From Petrolisthes cinctipes (taxonomy: Eukaryota > Arthropoda > Malacostraca > Decapoda > Porcellanidae): a DNA stretch of 64,000 bases. Within the stretch, counting starts at the first letter, position 1. Every line of letters begins with the position of its first letter. The notes below the pieces were generated by a model. The model had not been told where the DNA came from. It made no database searches and saw only the letters and a list, made by a program, of their open reading frames with translations. Both the position numbers and the translations under genes were made by a program. Positions 15,601-24,603 of this stretch are shown one piece after another. The stretch is from NCBI GenBank assembly GCA_033782935.1, contig JAWQEG010000136.1, forward strand, positions 62,001-126,000. The letters run 5' to 3'.

Positions 15601-16793
15601 TGTGACTAGTCCAGGTGTATCGAGGAAGACCAGCTGTGTTTCACCTTCGTTTATCACTCCCCTAGCATTAACCTGGGTTGTGTGAACTTTAGAAGACACA
15701 CTGAACACCTGCAACCACACAAAAAATTCATATGGCTTATATTTATTGTGGGCATGTATGATGCCTGTGGAATTGTAGGCTACTGGTTCCTCTACTGAAC
15801 CTTCAAAACTGTGTCATAACATAAACTACCCAAGCTTAGATTGTCTGTTTTTTTCAGTCGATAGAAATCAGTGGCCCCAAACTGAATACTGTAACACAAA
15901 AACTTCACATTTATCCATGGGAAAGAAATATTCCATTCTCATCTGCATTGTGAACTTTTATAAGAGGATGCCCCTAAATCATAATTTTTAAAGTACTGTA
16001 CAAGTATGGCATAAAACTCCTGTGACAGATGAGGGTAATGATTTTAGACTATCATAAATAAAATCATGACTTACTTTCCATCTAAGAAGGCTGTTGATAA
16101 GTGTGCTCTTGCCCGAGTTTGGAACACCCACAATGGCTACTTTGAGTATCTTGGCATCTGGTGGGGAGTCTACTTCTTTCCTCATCAAGTTACCCAGCTC
16201 CTCCATGGTTCGTGCCACCTCTCGTCGGTAAAGACTCTCCCATTTGTCCTTGTAGGTATCTGGAAAGAACTAGTTATAGTCCTACTCACAGTTCTAACTA
16301 AGTAATTACCATGAAAACATTTATATAACAAACTTTAATTAAGCCCTTAAGAGGGTTAGGTTACGTTATTAAGAGAGCAATGCAGGGCAGATGTTACACT
16401 GCAGTAGAGTGCCAAAGGGCAAATATTTATAAAGGCTTAACTTTATTATCAGACAAATTTAAGTATATTTCACTTGGAGTCAACGTAGTGAGATGTTTGA
16501 TGAGTTCAAGAGAGACTGCAATTTGGTCACAGCTTGGCTTTTAGGGAGTCACTATTGTACAGTCGGCAAAAAAAGTATTGAAACCACCATTACATTAAAA
16601 TTAACTATAACTATCCATAGGGAAGTTCCAATACTTTTTTTGCCGATCATACATCCGCATGACCTGCACCTTTTGGTATTGTGGAGTAGTGACTGGTTGT
16701 GGTTACTAAAGCTGCCGGCGTCCAACTGGTCTGACGAAACCCAGCAGCAGTTGTCACCCTCAGTAATGACTGTAGGAGCATCTTGCCCATCAT
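12410..16793 (-). CDS. ERAL1: ERAL1, mitochondrial Era-like GTPase / 12S rRNA chaperone (7 coding exons)
   Basis: Assembled on the minus strand from exons 16793-16670, 16259-16075, 15708-15584, 15362-15194, 14990-14343, 12953-12824 and 12609-12410, all with GT-AG borders and compatible phases, giving about 526 aa. The N-terminus ([13 protein letters not shown]..., rich in R, T, A and without acidic residues) looks like a mitochondrial presequence. GTPase motifs are visible in order: G1 GVPNSGKST (about 86-94), G3 DTPG (about 133-136), G4 NKVD split by the exon 4/5 junction (about 200-203) and G5 SALD (about 389). A C-terminal KH domain follows with a GGGR loop (about 483-486). The family assembles the mitochondrial small ribosomal subunit by chaperoning 12S rRNA. 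The protein is longer than the vertebrate form (about 437 aa) because of an acidic insert between G4 and G5. A second in-frame ATG at 16781 could also start translation. Confidence 0.93.
12824..12953 (-). CDS. ERAL1: ERAL1 coding exon 6
   Basis: Acceptor TTTTCAG|GT and donor TTCCG|GTAGGT. It encodes [17 protein letters not shown], the conserved Era 'IREKLL..LPQEVPY' segment before the KH domain. Confidence 0.9.
13200..13512 (+). repeat. Minisatellite, about 60-bp unit, 5 copies
   Basis: Units contain GATAAGCCAACCCCTTTATA and GTGAACAACT...CTCCC. A related piece is found at 13940-14030 beyond the MITE. Confidence 0.85.
13560..13799. mobile_element. Tc1-like MITE (CAGTCGTGGTCAA family), copy 1
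   Basis: 240 bp with about 40-bp inverted ends starting CAGTCGTGGTCAAAAATAAT and TA on both sides (13558-13559, 13800-13801). Inserted between a 60-bp minisatellite and a related piece. Confidence 0.82.
14343..14990 (-). CDS. ERAL1: ERAL1 coding exon 5 (G5 and acidic insert)
   Basis: Acceptor TTTTGCAG|GT and donor TCACAG|GTTAGT, 648 nt in phase 0. It starts [20 protein letters not shown], which matches the helix after G4. It then has a long E/D/S/N-rich stretch without family resemblance and ends [14 protein letters not shown]...AQPGPW, which is conserved with vertebrate ERAL1. Confidence 0.9.
15194..15362 (-). CDS. ERAL1: ERAL1 coding exon 4
   Basis: Acceptor GACACAG|A and donor AATAAG|GTAGGC. 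It encodes the segment ending SVLLLNK, which joins VDK of the next exon to make the G4 NKVD motif. Confidence 0.9.
15584..15708 (-). CDS. ERAL1: ERAL1 coding exon 3 (G2/G3)
   Basis: Acceptor TTGCAG|GT and donor TCCAG|GTACAG. It encodes VSSKVHTTQ (the family switch I region with the conserved HTT) and [13 protein letters not shown] (G3). Confidence 0.92.
16075..16259 (-). CDS. ERAL1: ERAL1 coding exon 2 (P-loop)
   Basis: Acceptor TTTCCAG|AT and donor TGGAAA|GTAAGT. It encodes [20 protein letters not shown], the G1 P-loop of an Era GTPase. Confidence 0.92.
16560..16649. mobile_element. 90-bp TA-flanked MITE in ERAL1 intron 1
   Basis: Inverted ends CAGTCGGCAAAAAAAGTATT / AATACTTTTTTTGCCGATCA, TA at 16558-16559 and 16650-16651. 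Ends 20 nt from the ERAL1 exon 1 donor. Confidence 0.8.
16670..16793 (-). CDS. ERAL1: ERAL1 coding exon 1 (presequence)
   Basis: The open frame starts at ATG ATG GGC AAG ATG, downstream of an in-frame TAG, and ends at AAAAG|GTGCAG in phase 1. Joining to the next exon makes a GAT codon and continues as TYKDKWES. The peptide [17 protein letters not shown] has the composition of a mitochondrial targeting helix. A short upstream ATG frame of about 10 codons, ending in TGA, sits just 5' of this start. Confidence 0.8.
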
Positions 16794-16939
16794 CAATGGC
16801 AAAGTACACAACTATTTGAATGCATTGTCTGAAAAATGAGGAATTAGTTTAACTATCGAATAATACACAACCATAATAAAAAAAAAAACGAGATTAGCTT
16901 TACTATTGGATAATACACAACCAAAATTAAAATACACCT

Positions 16940-17079
16940 GATAAACACCTGAATGGAGCATTTGTGGAGGAAATGCCATAGAAGAAAATGGTCTTAGAGT
17001 GGTCTCAATAAGTGGGTAGTGAAGGTAGAAAAACCATACGTGATAACGACAATTCTTTCAATATTTACCGAAAATTTAT
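16940..17079 (-). mobile_element. GGT-type MITE fragment
   Basis: One family end (CAATTCTTTCAATATTTACC inverse at 17060-17079) and about 120 bp of its interior; the other end is missing. Confidence 0.65.
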
Positions 17080-17135
17080 TGTTTATGCCAAATTATCAGA
17101 GAGTCTGATACATACTGCTAGTTAATGAAATATAG

Positions 17136-17476
17136 GGTATTATTACAGAAGTACTGTGTTTTTGGCTAGAGCAGCGCAGTGTTACCACATCCGGCTAGGT
17201 CCCGGGAATTTGCCACGGTCACTTTATGATAGTTTACACCGGTTATATCCTGGTAGTTTGCCCAGGTTAGGTCCCGGTAGTCTTCTGTGGTCTAGGTTAG
17301 GTTAGGTTAGGTCAGACTAATTTCCAATTTATGTTTGTAAAACGGGGCATATCTCGAAAACTGGGCATCTCCGAGAGAAACACCATAGATGAAAAGTGTT
17401 TTAGAATGGTCCAAAATAGTGGGTAATGATACTAAAATATACAATATAGTGAACTCAGTACTTCTGTAAATTCACC
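17136..17476 (-). mobile_element. GGT-type MITE with 8-bp duplication, copy A
   Basis: Flanked by AAATATAG (17128-17135, 17477-17484). Terminal inverted repeats GGT...TTACAGAAGTACTG. The interior has a TTAGG tract and the family's CCGGTAGTTTGCCCAGG-type core. Confidence 0.85.
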
Positions 17477-17507
17477 AAATATAGGGTCGTATGCAAGAAC
17501 ATCCGTG

Positions 17508-18193
17508 GGTAAAGGTACAGAAGTGGACCTTACTGTATAATAGATATTTTACTGTCATTACCCACTATTTCGGACCATTCTAAGACACTTTTCTTCTATG
17601 GTTTTTCTTCCTCAAATGCCCCGTTTCCAAGATAGGGCATATTCAAATGGGGCATTTTGAAATTAGCCTGACCTTACCTGACCTAACCTAACCTAACCTA
17701 GACCGCATCAGACTACCGGGACCTAACCTGGGCAAACTACCGGGAAATAATCGTGATAAAGTACGGTAAATATTGAATGAATTACCGTTATTGCGTACGT
17801 TTTTTCTACCTTCATTACCCACTTATTTAGGCCATTCTAAGACTATTTTCTTCTATGGCATTTTCTCCGCAAATGCCCCATTTCCAAGATAGGGCATACG
17901 CAAATGGGGCATTTTGAAATTAGTCTGACCTTACCTGACCTGACCTAACCTAACCTAGACCGCATCAGACTACCGGGACCTAACCTGGGCAAACTACCGG
18001 GAAATAATCGTGATAAAGTACAATAAATGACTGGGGCAAAATACTGGGACCCAACCGGATCTGGCAACACTGCTGCAAAACGGTAATTCTTTCAATAAAT
18101 ACCTAAAGTACAATAAATGACAGGGGTAAAATACTAGGACCCAGCCGGATCTGGCAACACTGCTGAATTAAGGTCCACTTCTGTACTAATACC
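17508..18193 (+). mobile_element. GGT-type MITE copy B, containing copy C
   Basis: Flanked by CATCCGTG (17500-17507, 18194-18201). Terminal repeats GGT...AGTACAGAAGTGGACCTTA. It is inserted in a 140-bp palindromic MITE (TATGCAAGAACAT family) and is itself split by copy C. Confidence 0.85.
17765..18103 (+). mobile_element. GGT-type MITE copy C, nested in copy B
   Basis: Flanked by TAAAGTAC (17757-17764, 18104-18111), a site inside copy B. Terminal repeats GGTAAATATTGAATGAATTACCG and its inverse. 339 bp with no coding capacity. Confidence 0.87.
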
Positions 18194-18292
18194 CATCCGT
18201 GGTGCATACGATGGCTCTGTTGTTTGTCTATGGAGCCGTCTTACCGGTACCACGTCATCGTATGCACCACAAACATTCTTGAAAATGGCCTA

Positions 18293-18420
18293 TATTGTCG
18301 TATGCAAGAACATCGGTGGTGCATACGATGGTGTGATACTGTACGACGGCTTTGTTGTTTGTCTGCGGAGCCGTCGTACCGGTACCAAGCCATCGTATAC
18401 ACCATGAATGTTCTTGCCTC
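18293..18420. mobile_element. Palindromic 140-bp MITE copy 2
   Basis: GTCGTATGCAAGAACATCGG at one end and ATGAATGTTCTTGC at the other, with the family loop TTGTTTGTCT in the centre. Confidence 0.75.
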
Positions 18421-18444
18421 CCGCCCCTTAGTTCGTGAATTATA

Positions 18445-18582
18445 GGGTCATATTCAAGAACATTTGTAGTGCACACGATGGCGTGGTACCGATACGACAG
18501 CTCCATACACAACCAATTGAGCCATCGTACCGGTACCACACCATCGTAGATACCATCAATGTTCCTGAATATAACCCATAGT
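18445..18582. mobile_element. Palindromic 140-bp MITE copy 3
   Basis: GGGTCATATTCAAGAACATT ... AATGTTCCTGAATATAACCC, closely following copy 2. Confidence 0.75.
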
Positions 18583-19331
18583 AATGTGTTTACCACCTAC
18601 CATGCCCCACCGAACCAAGTATTGTTTGTGTTCGTTTCCATTGATGTGCTCAGAAAAACACAAAACAATTACATTAATAATTAAACTGAGGGTAATATTT
18701 GTTTGAAACTTTACCAGCATGCTTCATTTAACACAAAATATTTCTTTAAGAGCTGAAAGAAAGGCAAGACAACACCTGTGCCTGTACCACTACTAATAAT
18801 AATATGCACACCATGATAATAATTATGCAGTCCGAACTATTTCAATTTTTTTGGGCCCTGTAATTGTTTTATATTGTTTGTCTTCGTGAGTTATATATAA
18901 TGTTAATAATTGAAATTATGCTTTCATACTAAATGGTATCTTTCTTTTATTTTATACATGTTTAATTATTTTAGACTGTCAACCCCTGTCCATATCAAAA
19001 CAAACATTACAATTTACAAGAGGATTATTTTTTAAGTTGTATTATATATTATGTCAACAACACATATTTTTATAAGGAGCAATTAAAGATGAAAGAAATG
19101 ATGTGAAGCGTTGATTGAGTTATTAGGAAAGACAGGAACAATTTATAATACAGTAAATATTATTATTATACAGTATTATAATTATATGTTGGTGTTTACT
19201 GCCGGTGTTCTTTAATACAGACTTGAAGGGGAAATTCTCTTTTTGTTGGTGAACTAGAAGGTTATTGAATCCTCCAATCTATACTAGAAAGATTATATAC
19301 GCCCTCAGTGGTATTAATAAGGGATCTGCTG

Positions 19332-19774
19332 GGTAATTATCTATTTTATTGCCGTTTTCTATTACGATGTTTTTACCTTATTCTTTACCCACTTATTTAG
19401 ACCATTCTAAGACTATTTTCAGTAAATTTACAGAAGAACTGGGTTCACTATATTGTATATTTTAGTATCATTACCCACTATTTTGGACCATTCTAACACA
19501 CTTTTCATCTATGGTGTTTCTCTCGGAGATGCCCCGTTTTCGAGATGTGCCCCATTTTACAAACATAATTTGGAAATTAGCCTGACCTTACCTAACCTAA
19601 CTTAGACAACAGCAGACTACCGGGACTTAACCTGGGCAAACGACCGGGACCTAACCTGGGCAAACTACCGGGAAATAACCGTGGTAAAGTACAGGAAATG
19701 ACCGGGGCAAAATACTTGGACCTAGCCGGATCTGGCAACACTGCTACAAAATGGTAATTCTGTCAATAAATACC
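19332..19774 (+). mobile_element. GGT-type MITE, composite copy G
   Basis: Contains family core sequence, but its two ends belong to different variants and a second internal start (GTAAATTTACAGAAGAACTG near 19431) is visible. No matching 8-bp duplication, which suggests recombination between copies. Confidence 0.65.
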
Positions 19775-19960
19775 GTTATTTCTTTATATTTGTAGTGTTA
19801 TACCGCTGGTTTAGTAAGGAGTTTTAAGGTTGGCAGAGTAATAAAGGTGGAGGTATACACTCAATGGCCAATTCTCATTCCCTTTTGATTCTCTCCTTGT
19901 GGTTGGGAATCCAAAATGTGTCGTTAGCATACAGGTCAATCTTGCTGCAGGTAAAAGTAG

Positions 19961-20333
19961 AGTATTTATTTACTCCATTGCCATTCTGTAGCAGTGTTGC
20001 CACTTCCGGTTAGGTCCCGGAAGTTTGCCCTGGTTAGGTTCCTGTAGTTTGTCATGGTTAGGTTCCTGTAGTTTGTCCTGGTTGTTTGCCTCGGTTAGGT
20101 TCTGATAGTTTGTCCTGGTTAGGTTCCAGTAGTTTGCTGTGGTCCAGGTTAGGTTAGGTAAGGTCAGGTTAATTCCCAAATTCCCCATCTGCAATATGCC
20201 CATTCTTGGAAAGGGGTAATTTCCGAGGGAAATGCCGTAGATAAAAATAATCTTATTCTGTACTAGTAAAAATTAGAGGGTAAATGATGAAAGAATACTA
20301 TACTCGAGAACAACAATAGAGTAAATATTTACC
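19961..20333 (-). mobile_element. GGT-type MITE copy F
   Basis: Flanked by AAAAGTAG (19953-19960, 20334-20341). Terminal repeats GTATTTATTTACTCCATTG and its near inverse GAGTAAATATTTACC. Confidence 0.83.
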
Positions 20334-20542
20334 AAAAGTAGATAGCATGCCGGGAGAAATAAATAGCAAATATTTTGGTCCTAATTTAGAATGCTGAAAT
20401 GAACTACCATTTGTGTTTTATAATTATATAGATAAAAAATAAAACTGGGGATGCATATTATTGTTTATACCGTACGTGAAGTTGTATATTCTCTGTACTG
20501 TTGTAAATTGACTCCATATATGGGGGTATAAGTACAGTGTTG

Positions 20543-20663
20543 GTTGGTAAGTCTGGAGCAACTGATTCCTCCTACAAATTATTTTTCCAAGCAAAACAGC
20601 AAACCATCAATATTTTTGCTAATCTGGTCTTTTTGGAGAAATCAAGGCACTCCAATGTACCAT
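20543..20663. mobile_element. 'TCCTCCAAA' family MITE copy 4
   Basis: TTGGTAAGTCTGGAGCAACT with closing GCACTCCAATGTACCA; diverged centre. Confidence 0.6.
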
Positions 20664-21065
20664 AAATATATTATCCCTTCAAAGATATTAATTGGAGTAT
20701 TTTTACTTTCAGGAAAATGGAGTGTTTACAACTTTTGCCTACTACAGAAGATTTCAATAGACATCAACCAGTGCCACAAAACAGAGGTGGAACAAGTTGA
20801 AGAAGAAAAGGGAGAGAAGGAATAATATATGTTTCCTGTGTTACTCTAAATATAATGCAGTACAGTATAGGCCCTTTGATATAATGATTCAATTTAGCAC
20901 ATATATATCCTTTTAATTAACACAGGCCCAGTAAATAGCTTAGACTGTATGTTAATGAATAATAAAAGCCTGGGAAAACACACACACACACACACACACA
21001 CACTCTAATCCTTTTAACACAGGCTCAGTAAATCACTTAGACTAGTCTGTATGGTAATGAATAAC

Positions 21066-21188
21066 AAAAGCTTCTTGTGGTGTTGTTGATGGAGTGATAC
21101 CAGTACGATGGATCTATTGTTTGTCTGTGGGATGGTCGTACTGGTACCACACATTGTCAACACTATCAATGTTCTTGCAAATGGCCCA
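21066..21188. mobile_element. Palindromic 140-bp MITE copy 4
   Basis: Central ACGATGGATCTATTGTTTGT and right end ATGTTCTTGCAAATGGCCC; the left end is shortened. Confidence 0.65.
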
Positions 21189-21589
21189 ATTAATGAACCA
21201 ACATATTGAAAACTGTTTGAATAAATTAACTTTTTCCTATTGTTAAATTTTGGGAAAATATTCAACACACTGCAGTGCTGAATAGCAAACTGTTGTAATT
21301 TATTTAAGGATGTCCGTAGAGCCAGGATATACAATGAATAAATACTTCTATCCACCACTTCATTTTACACTCACTGAACACAACCAAATGTAATGTTTTC
21401 CCAGGCGTGTGTTATTTATTACCATATACTGAACCTGCTTTAAAAGGATATAATATGTGCTAAATGTAATCATCTAATATCGAGGGCCTGCTGTATACCA
21501 TCATATATTTATACTGTATTATTGTTGTTTGTTTGTGTTTGAGTTCATGAGTTAAACATAACCTCCACCACACACACTTAACAATTGTA

Positions 21590-21638
21590 GGTGTGTGTGT
21601 TTGTGTATACTGTATAGAGAAAGTGTTGCCAAATGTGG

Positions 21639-21674
<36 letters not shown>

Positions 21675-21860
21675 AAGAGAGTGTTTGAGTTTATGAGTGA
21701 AACATAACCCCTACCACACTTACCAATTGTAGGTGTGTGTGTGTTTGTGTATACTGTATAGAGAAAGTGTTGCTAAATGTGTGTGTGTGTGTGTGTATGT
21801 TAAAGAGTGTGTGTGTGTGTGTGTGTGTATGTTAAAGAGAGTGTTTGAGTGTGGTGGGTG
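21590..21860 (+). repeat. Tandem segment with (GT)n runs
   Basis: GTATACTGTATAGAGAAAGTGTTGC and the following (GT)n plus TTAAAGAGAGTGTTTGAGT occur twice, near 21605 and 21750, so a duplicated 140-bp block carries the microsatellites. Confidence 0.8.
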
Positions 21861-22138
21861 AAACATAACCCCTCCACCACACACCCATCCCATCCCATCA
21901 CCACCACCACAGGGCTGGAAGATGACCCAGACAAGATGTAAGAGATGTGTGATGAGCATATGGCTGACAGTGAAGAGAGACTGATGTAGGAACAGGAAGA
22001 ATAAGACCATAATAAGAGAAGGAGACCAATGAGACACATGAAGAAAAAATCTGTGTAAATCTGTGTAAATTTGTTGCTACATTAATAGAAAGGTTCCTAA
22101 CTTGTACCTAACTTATACAGTATTAAGGAGGTGTGGAA

Positions 22139-22396
22139 AGAGGGGGACAGGCTTGGAGGGGGGTTTAGGGGGGTGCGGGAATAGGAGACAGGCTTGGGGG
22201 GGTTTAGGGGGATGCGGGAGTAGGGGACAGGCTTGGTGGGGGGGGGGGTTAGTTGGGTGCGGGAGTAAGGGACAGGCTTGGGGTTAGGGGGGTGCAGGAA
22301 TAGGGGACAGGCTTTCTACCCGCCCCAAGCCTGTCCCCCTATTCCCGCACCCCCCCAAGCCTGTCCCCCTACTTCCGCACCCCTTTAAACACCTAT
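22139..22396. repeat. G-rich minisatellite followed by inverted C-rich copies
   Basis: Four G-rich units (GGGGACAGGCTTGG..., about 45 bp) run to 22316, then two units appear as the reverse complement (CCCCAAGCCTGTCCCCCTA) to 22396. The whole can fold back on itself. Confidence 0.85.
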
Positions 22397-22533
22397 GCTT
22401 TGCCTTGTAAAGAGTGGAAGACAGGGAGAATCTGGAGTGTGTAATCAATGAGGTTTGTAGTCCTTTGGGTGACTTGTAGGCTTAGGGTGATTGGCTGGTT
22501 TTGACACTTAAATAGGGAGTATGTTATACTTTA

Positions 22534-22665
22534 GGTACATTGGGAGTGTCTTGATTCCTCCAAAGTATATCAGGAAACAGAACTTGTGAAGAAGTATAAT
22601 GGTATCCTGTGGCTTGGAATAGTTTGGAAGAATCAGTTGCTCCAGATATACCACCAACAACATTG
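22534..22665. mobile_element. 'TCCTCCAAA' family MITE copy 3
   Basis: AGGTACATTGGGAGTGTCTT, TTGATTCCTCCAAAG, AGTTTGGAAGAATCAG and GCTCCAGATATACCA. Confidence 0.65.
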
Positions 22666-23007
22666 TACCATATACCCAGTAATATTTATATATATATTTT
22701 TTTTTGTACCTGAATCTTTTCATTATTTTTTTTCACACCACAGCTTGTTTGAAGTTATTCTTATATACAGTAATACATTATGTAGATTGTTGGTGACAGT
22801 AACCCAGTAACTTGTCTTGCTCACTCACTCACTTACTGTTGAACACTATTTATTCTATAATTTGTTAACGACCATCAAGTAACTCTTTAATTATTGAGTG
22901 AATGGTGTGGGGAAGTGATTTTGAATTTGATACTTAAAAGACTACTGTACACAACACAGTACAAACCAGAAGCTACACAGTACAGTAGTACATTAAGGCA
23001 TGGAACT

Positions 23008-23145
23008 CAGGACCATATTCAAGAACATTTATGGTACATACAATGTCCTGGTAACGGTATGATTGCTCCATACACAAACAACAGAGTTGTTGTACTGGTA
23101 CCATGACATCGTAAACACTACGTATGTTCTTGCATATGACCCTTA
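23008..23145. mobile_element. Palindromic 140-bp MITE copy 5
   Basis: GACCATATTCAAGAACATTT ... TATGTTCTTGCATATGACCC around a short loop. Confidence 0.75.
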
Positions 23146-23444
23146 GTCTTGTAGTATTAACAGGTTACTGTATGTGTTTGTTTATATTGCATGGTGTGGC
23201 TTGAGAAAAATTAGTGTTGGAGTGTTCAAATAATTCTATTACAATTGTATTCATTCACTGAACTTAACTAACACAATTTTCTCACTCTTTATATGTTGAT
23301 TGTCATTTGTGATGCCAAAAGTATTTGTTAGATCATCTTGTGATAGTTTTTTTCTCTGAAATCCTACTTGGTCAACTAAACATTTTTTAAATCTTTTGTG
23401 TGCTGCACCAGTGAGTTTATTCAGTTGACTGTTTCATTACAGTA

Positions 23445-23637
23445 CAGTTGGCCTCAGGAATTTGTATACACCACTGTGACATCAAGGGTTCGTAACAACC
23501 AGAAAATTTAGTACAGTAATTTTCTAACACCAAACTTTTCTAGTAATGTTATCTGGCTAATACAGTACTTAAATCAGTCAGCAGAATAAAGACCTCTCTT
23601 AAGCAATGCTATGTGTAAGAATTCCTGAGGCCGACTG
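23445..23637. mobile_element. Mariner-like MITE (CAGTTGGCCTCAGGAATT)
   Basis: Inverted ends CAGTTGGCCTCAGGAATTTG / GAATTCCTGAGGCCGACTG with TA on both sides. Confidence 0.8.
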
Positions 23638-23937
23638 TACATACTCCGTTTTACCAATATTACTTTACATGTATAGTACATATTGGTATTGTAGTACAAA
23701 CTGATGTACATAACATAAATACAGTATAATTTTTTTCTTCTGGTTTAATGACATTTTGTCTTGTTTTATTATAATTTATGTATCATTATGACACCAGGCA
23801 TTCTTACAATCATATGCCTCATGGATGTGTTTTCATTTTGTTGAATATGTTATTGCAATTGTTACTGTTTTAAGAGTATGTAATAATAAGTGTAGTAATT
23901 TAACATTACTTACCAAATAAGATTTCAGAACCCATTG

Positions 23938-24070
23938 GGTTGTATGCAAGAAAATTCATGGTGCATACGATGGTGTTGTACCGGGACGACGACTCCATAG
24001 ACAAACAACAGAACCATCTACTGGTACCCCTACCATTGTCAACACCACAGATGTTCTTGTATGTAGTCCA
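23938..24070. mobile_element. Palindromic 140-bp MITE copy 6
   Basis: TGGGTTGTATGCAAGAA ... GATGTTCTTGTATGTAGTCCA. Confidence 0.72.
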
Positions 24071-24603
24071 TTGTACCATCACAGTACCATACAAACATTC
24101 ATACATAGCCTACAGATGAACCAAGTCATTCAAACATTGGTTCCTATTTTATATAATTATAGAGATTAATATTATTATCATCAATACCCCATTTCCCTTT
24201 TCTTCAAGGGGTGGGGAGGCTATAGCATCAGTGCAGGATCCCTGACAAGCAAGGGGTCCACTGTTCCCAAGACTATATGAACCTTTAGCGGGGTCATTGC
24301 TAGAGAACGGGGTTCCAAACCCCGTTTTTATTACCAAACTGCACTTTTCATTACCAAATTATTAAGACAAGAGTAATATATATATATCAAGACATATGAT
24401 ACATATATATACCGGTACTGTATATATATATATATATATATTTTTTTTTTAATACCTGATTCTCGGGACTGTAGGCTATCAGTAGCTTGTGACTCTTGCG
24501 AGGCCCAGAGATTGTTGGGTGTCTCACCAGCTGAGACAGTGGAGCTTCATGATGATGTTGGTACCTTAGCTTCTCTTCTGTCCCACTATATGACAACACC
24601 TTA

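Larger units (their letters stand above)
17484..18288. mobile_element. Palindromic 140-bp MITE copy 1, split by GGT-type MITE
   Basis: GGGTCGTATGCAAGAACAT (17485-17503) continues at 18202 with GTGCATACGATGGCTCTGTTG and closes with the inverse. It was the target of copy B. Confidence 0.7.

Noticed and set aside
16552..16809. 85-aa minus frame [17 protein letters not shown]
   Set aside because: It overlaps ERAL1 exon 1 in another frame. The phase needed by exon 2 and the presequence-like peptide support the other frame.
17290..17323. Possible telomere end ((TTAGG)4)
   Set aside because: Only four units, inside a MITE, and present at the same place in other copies.
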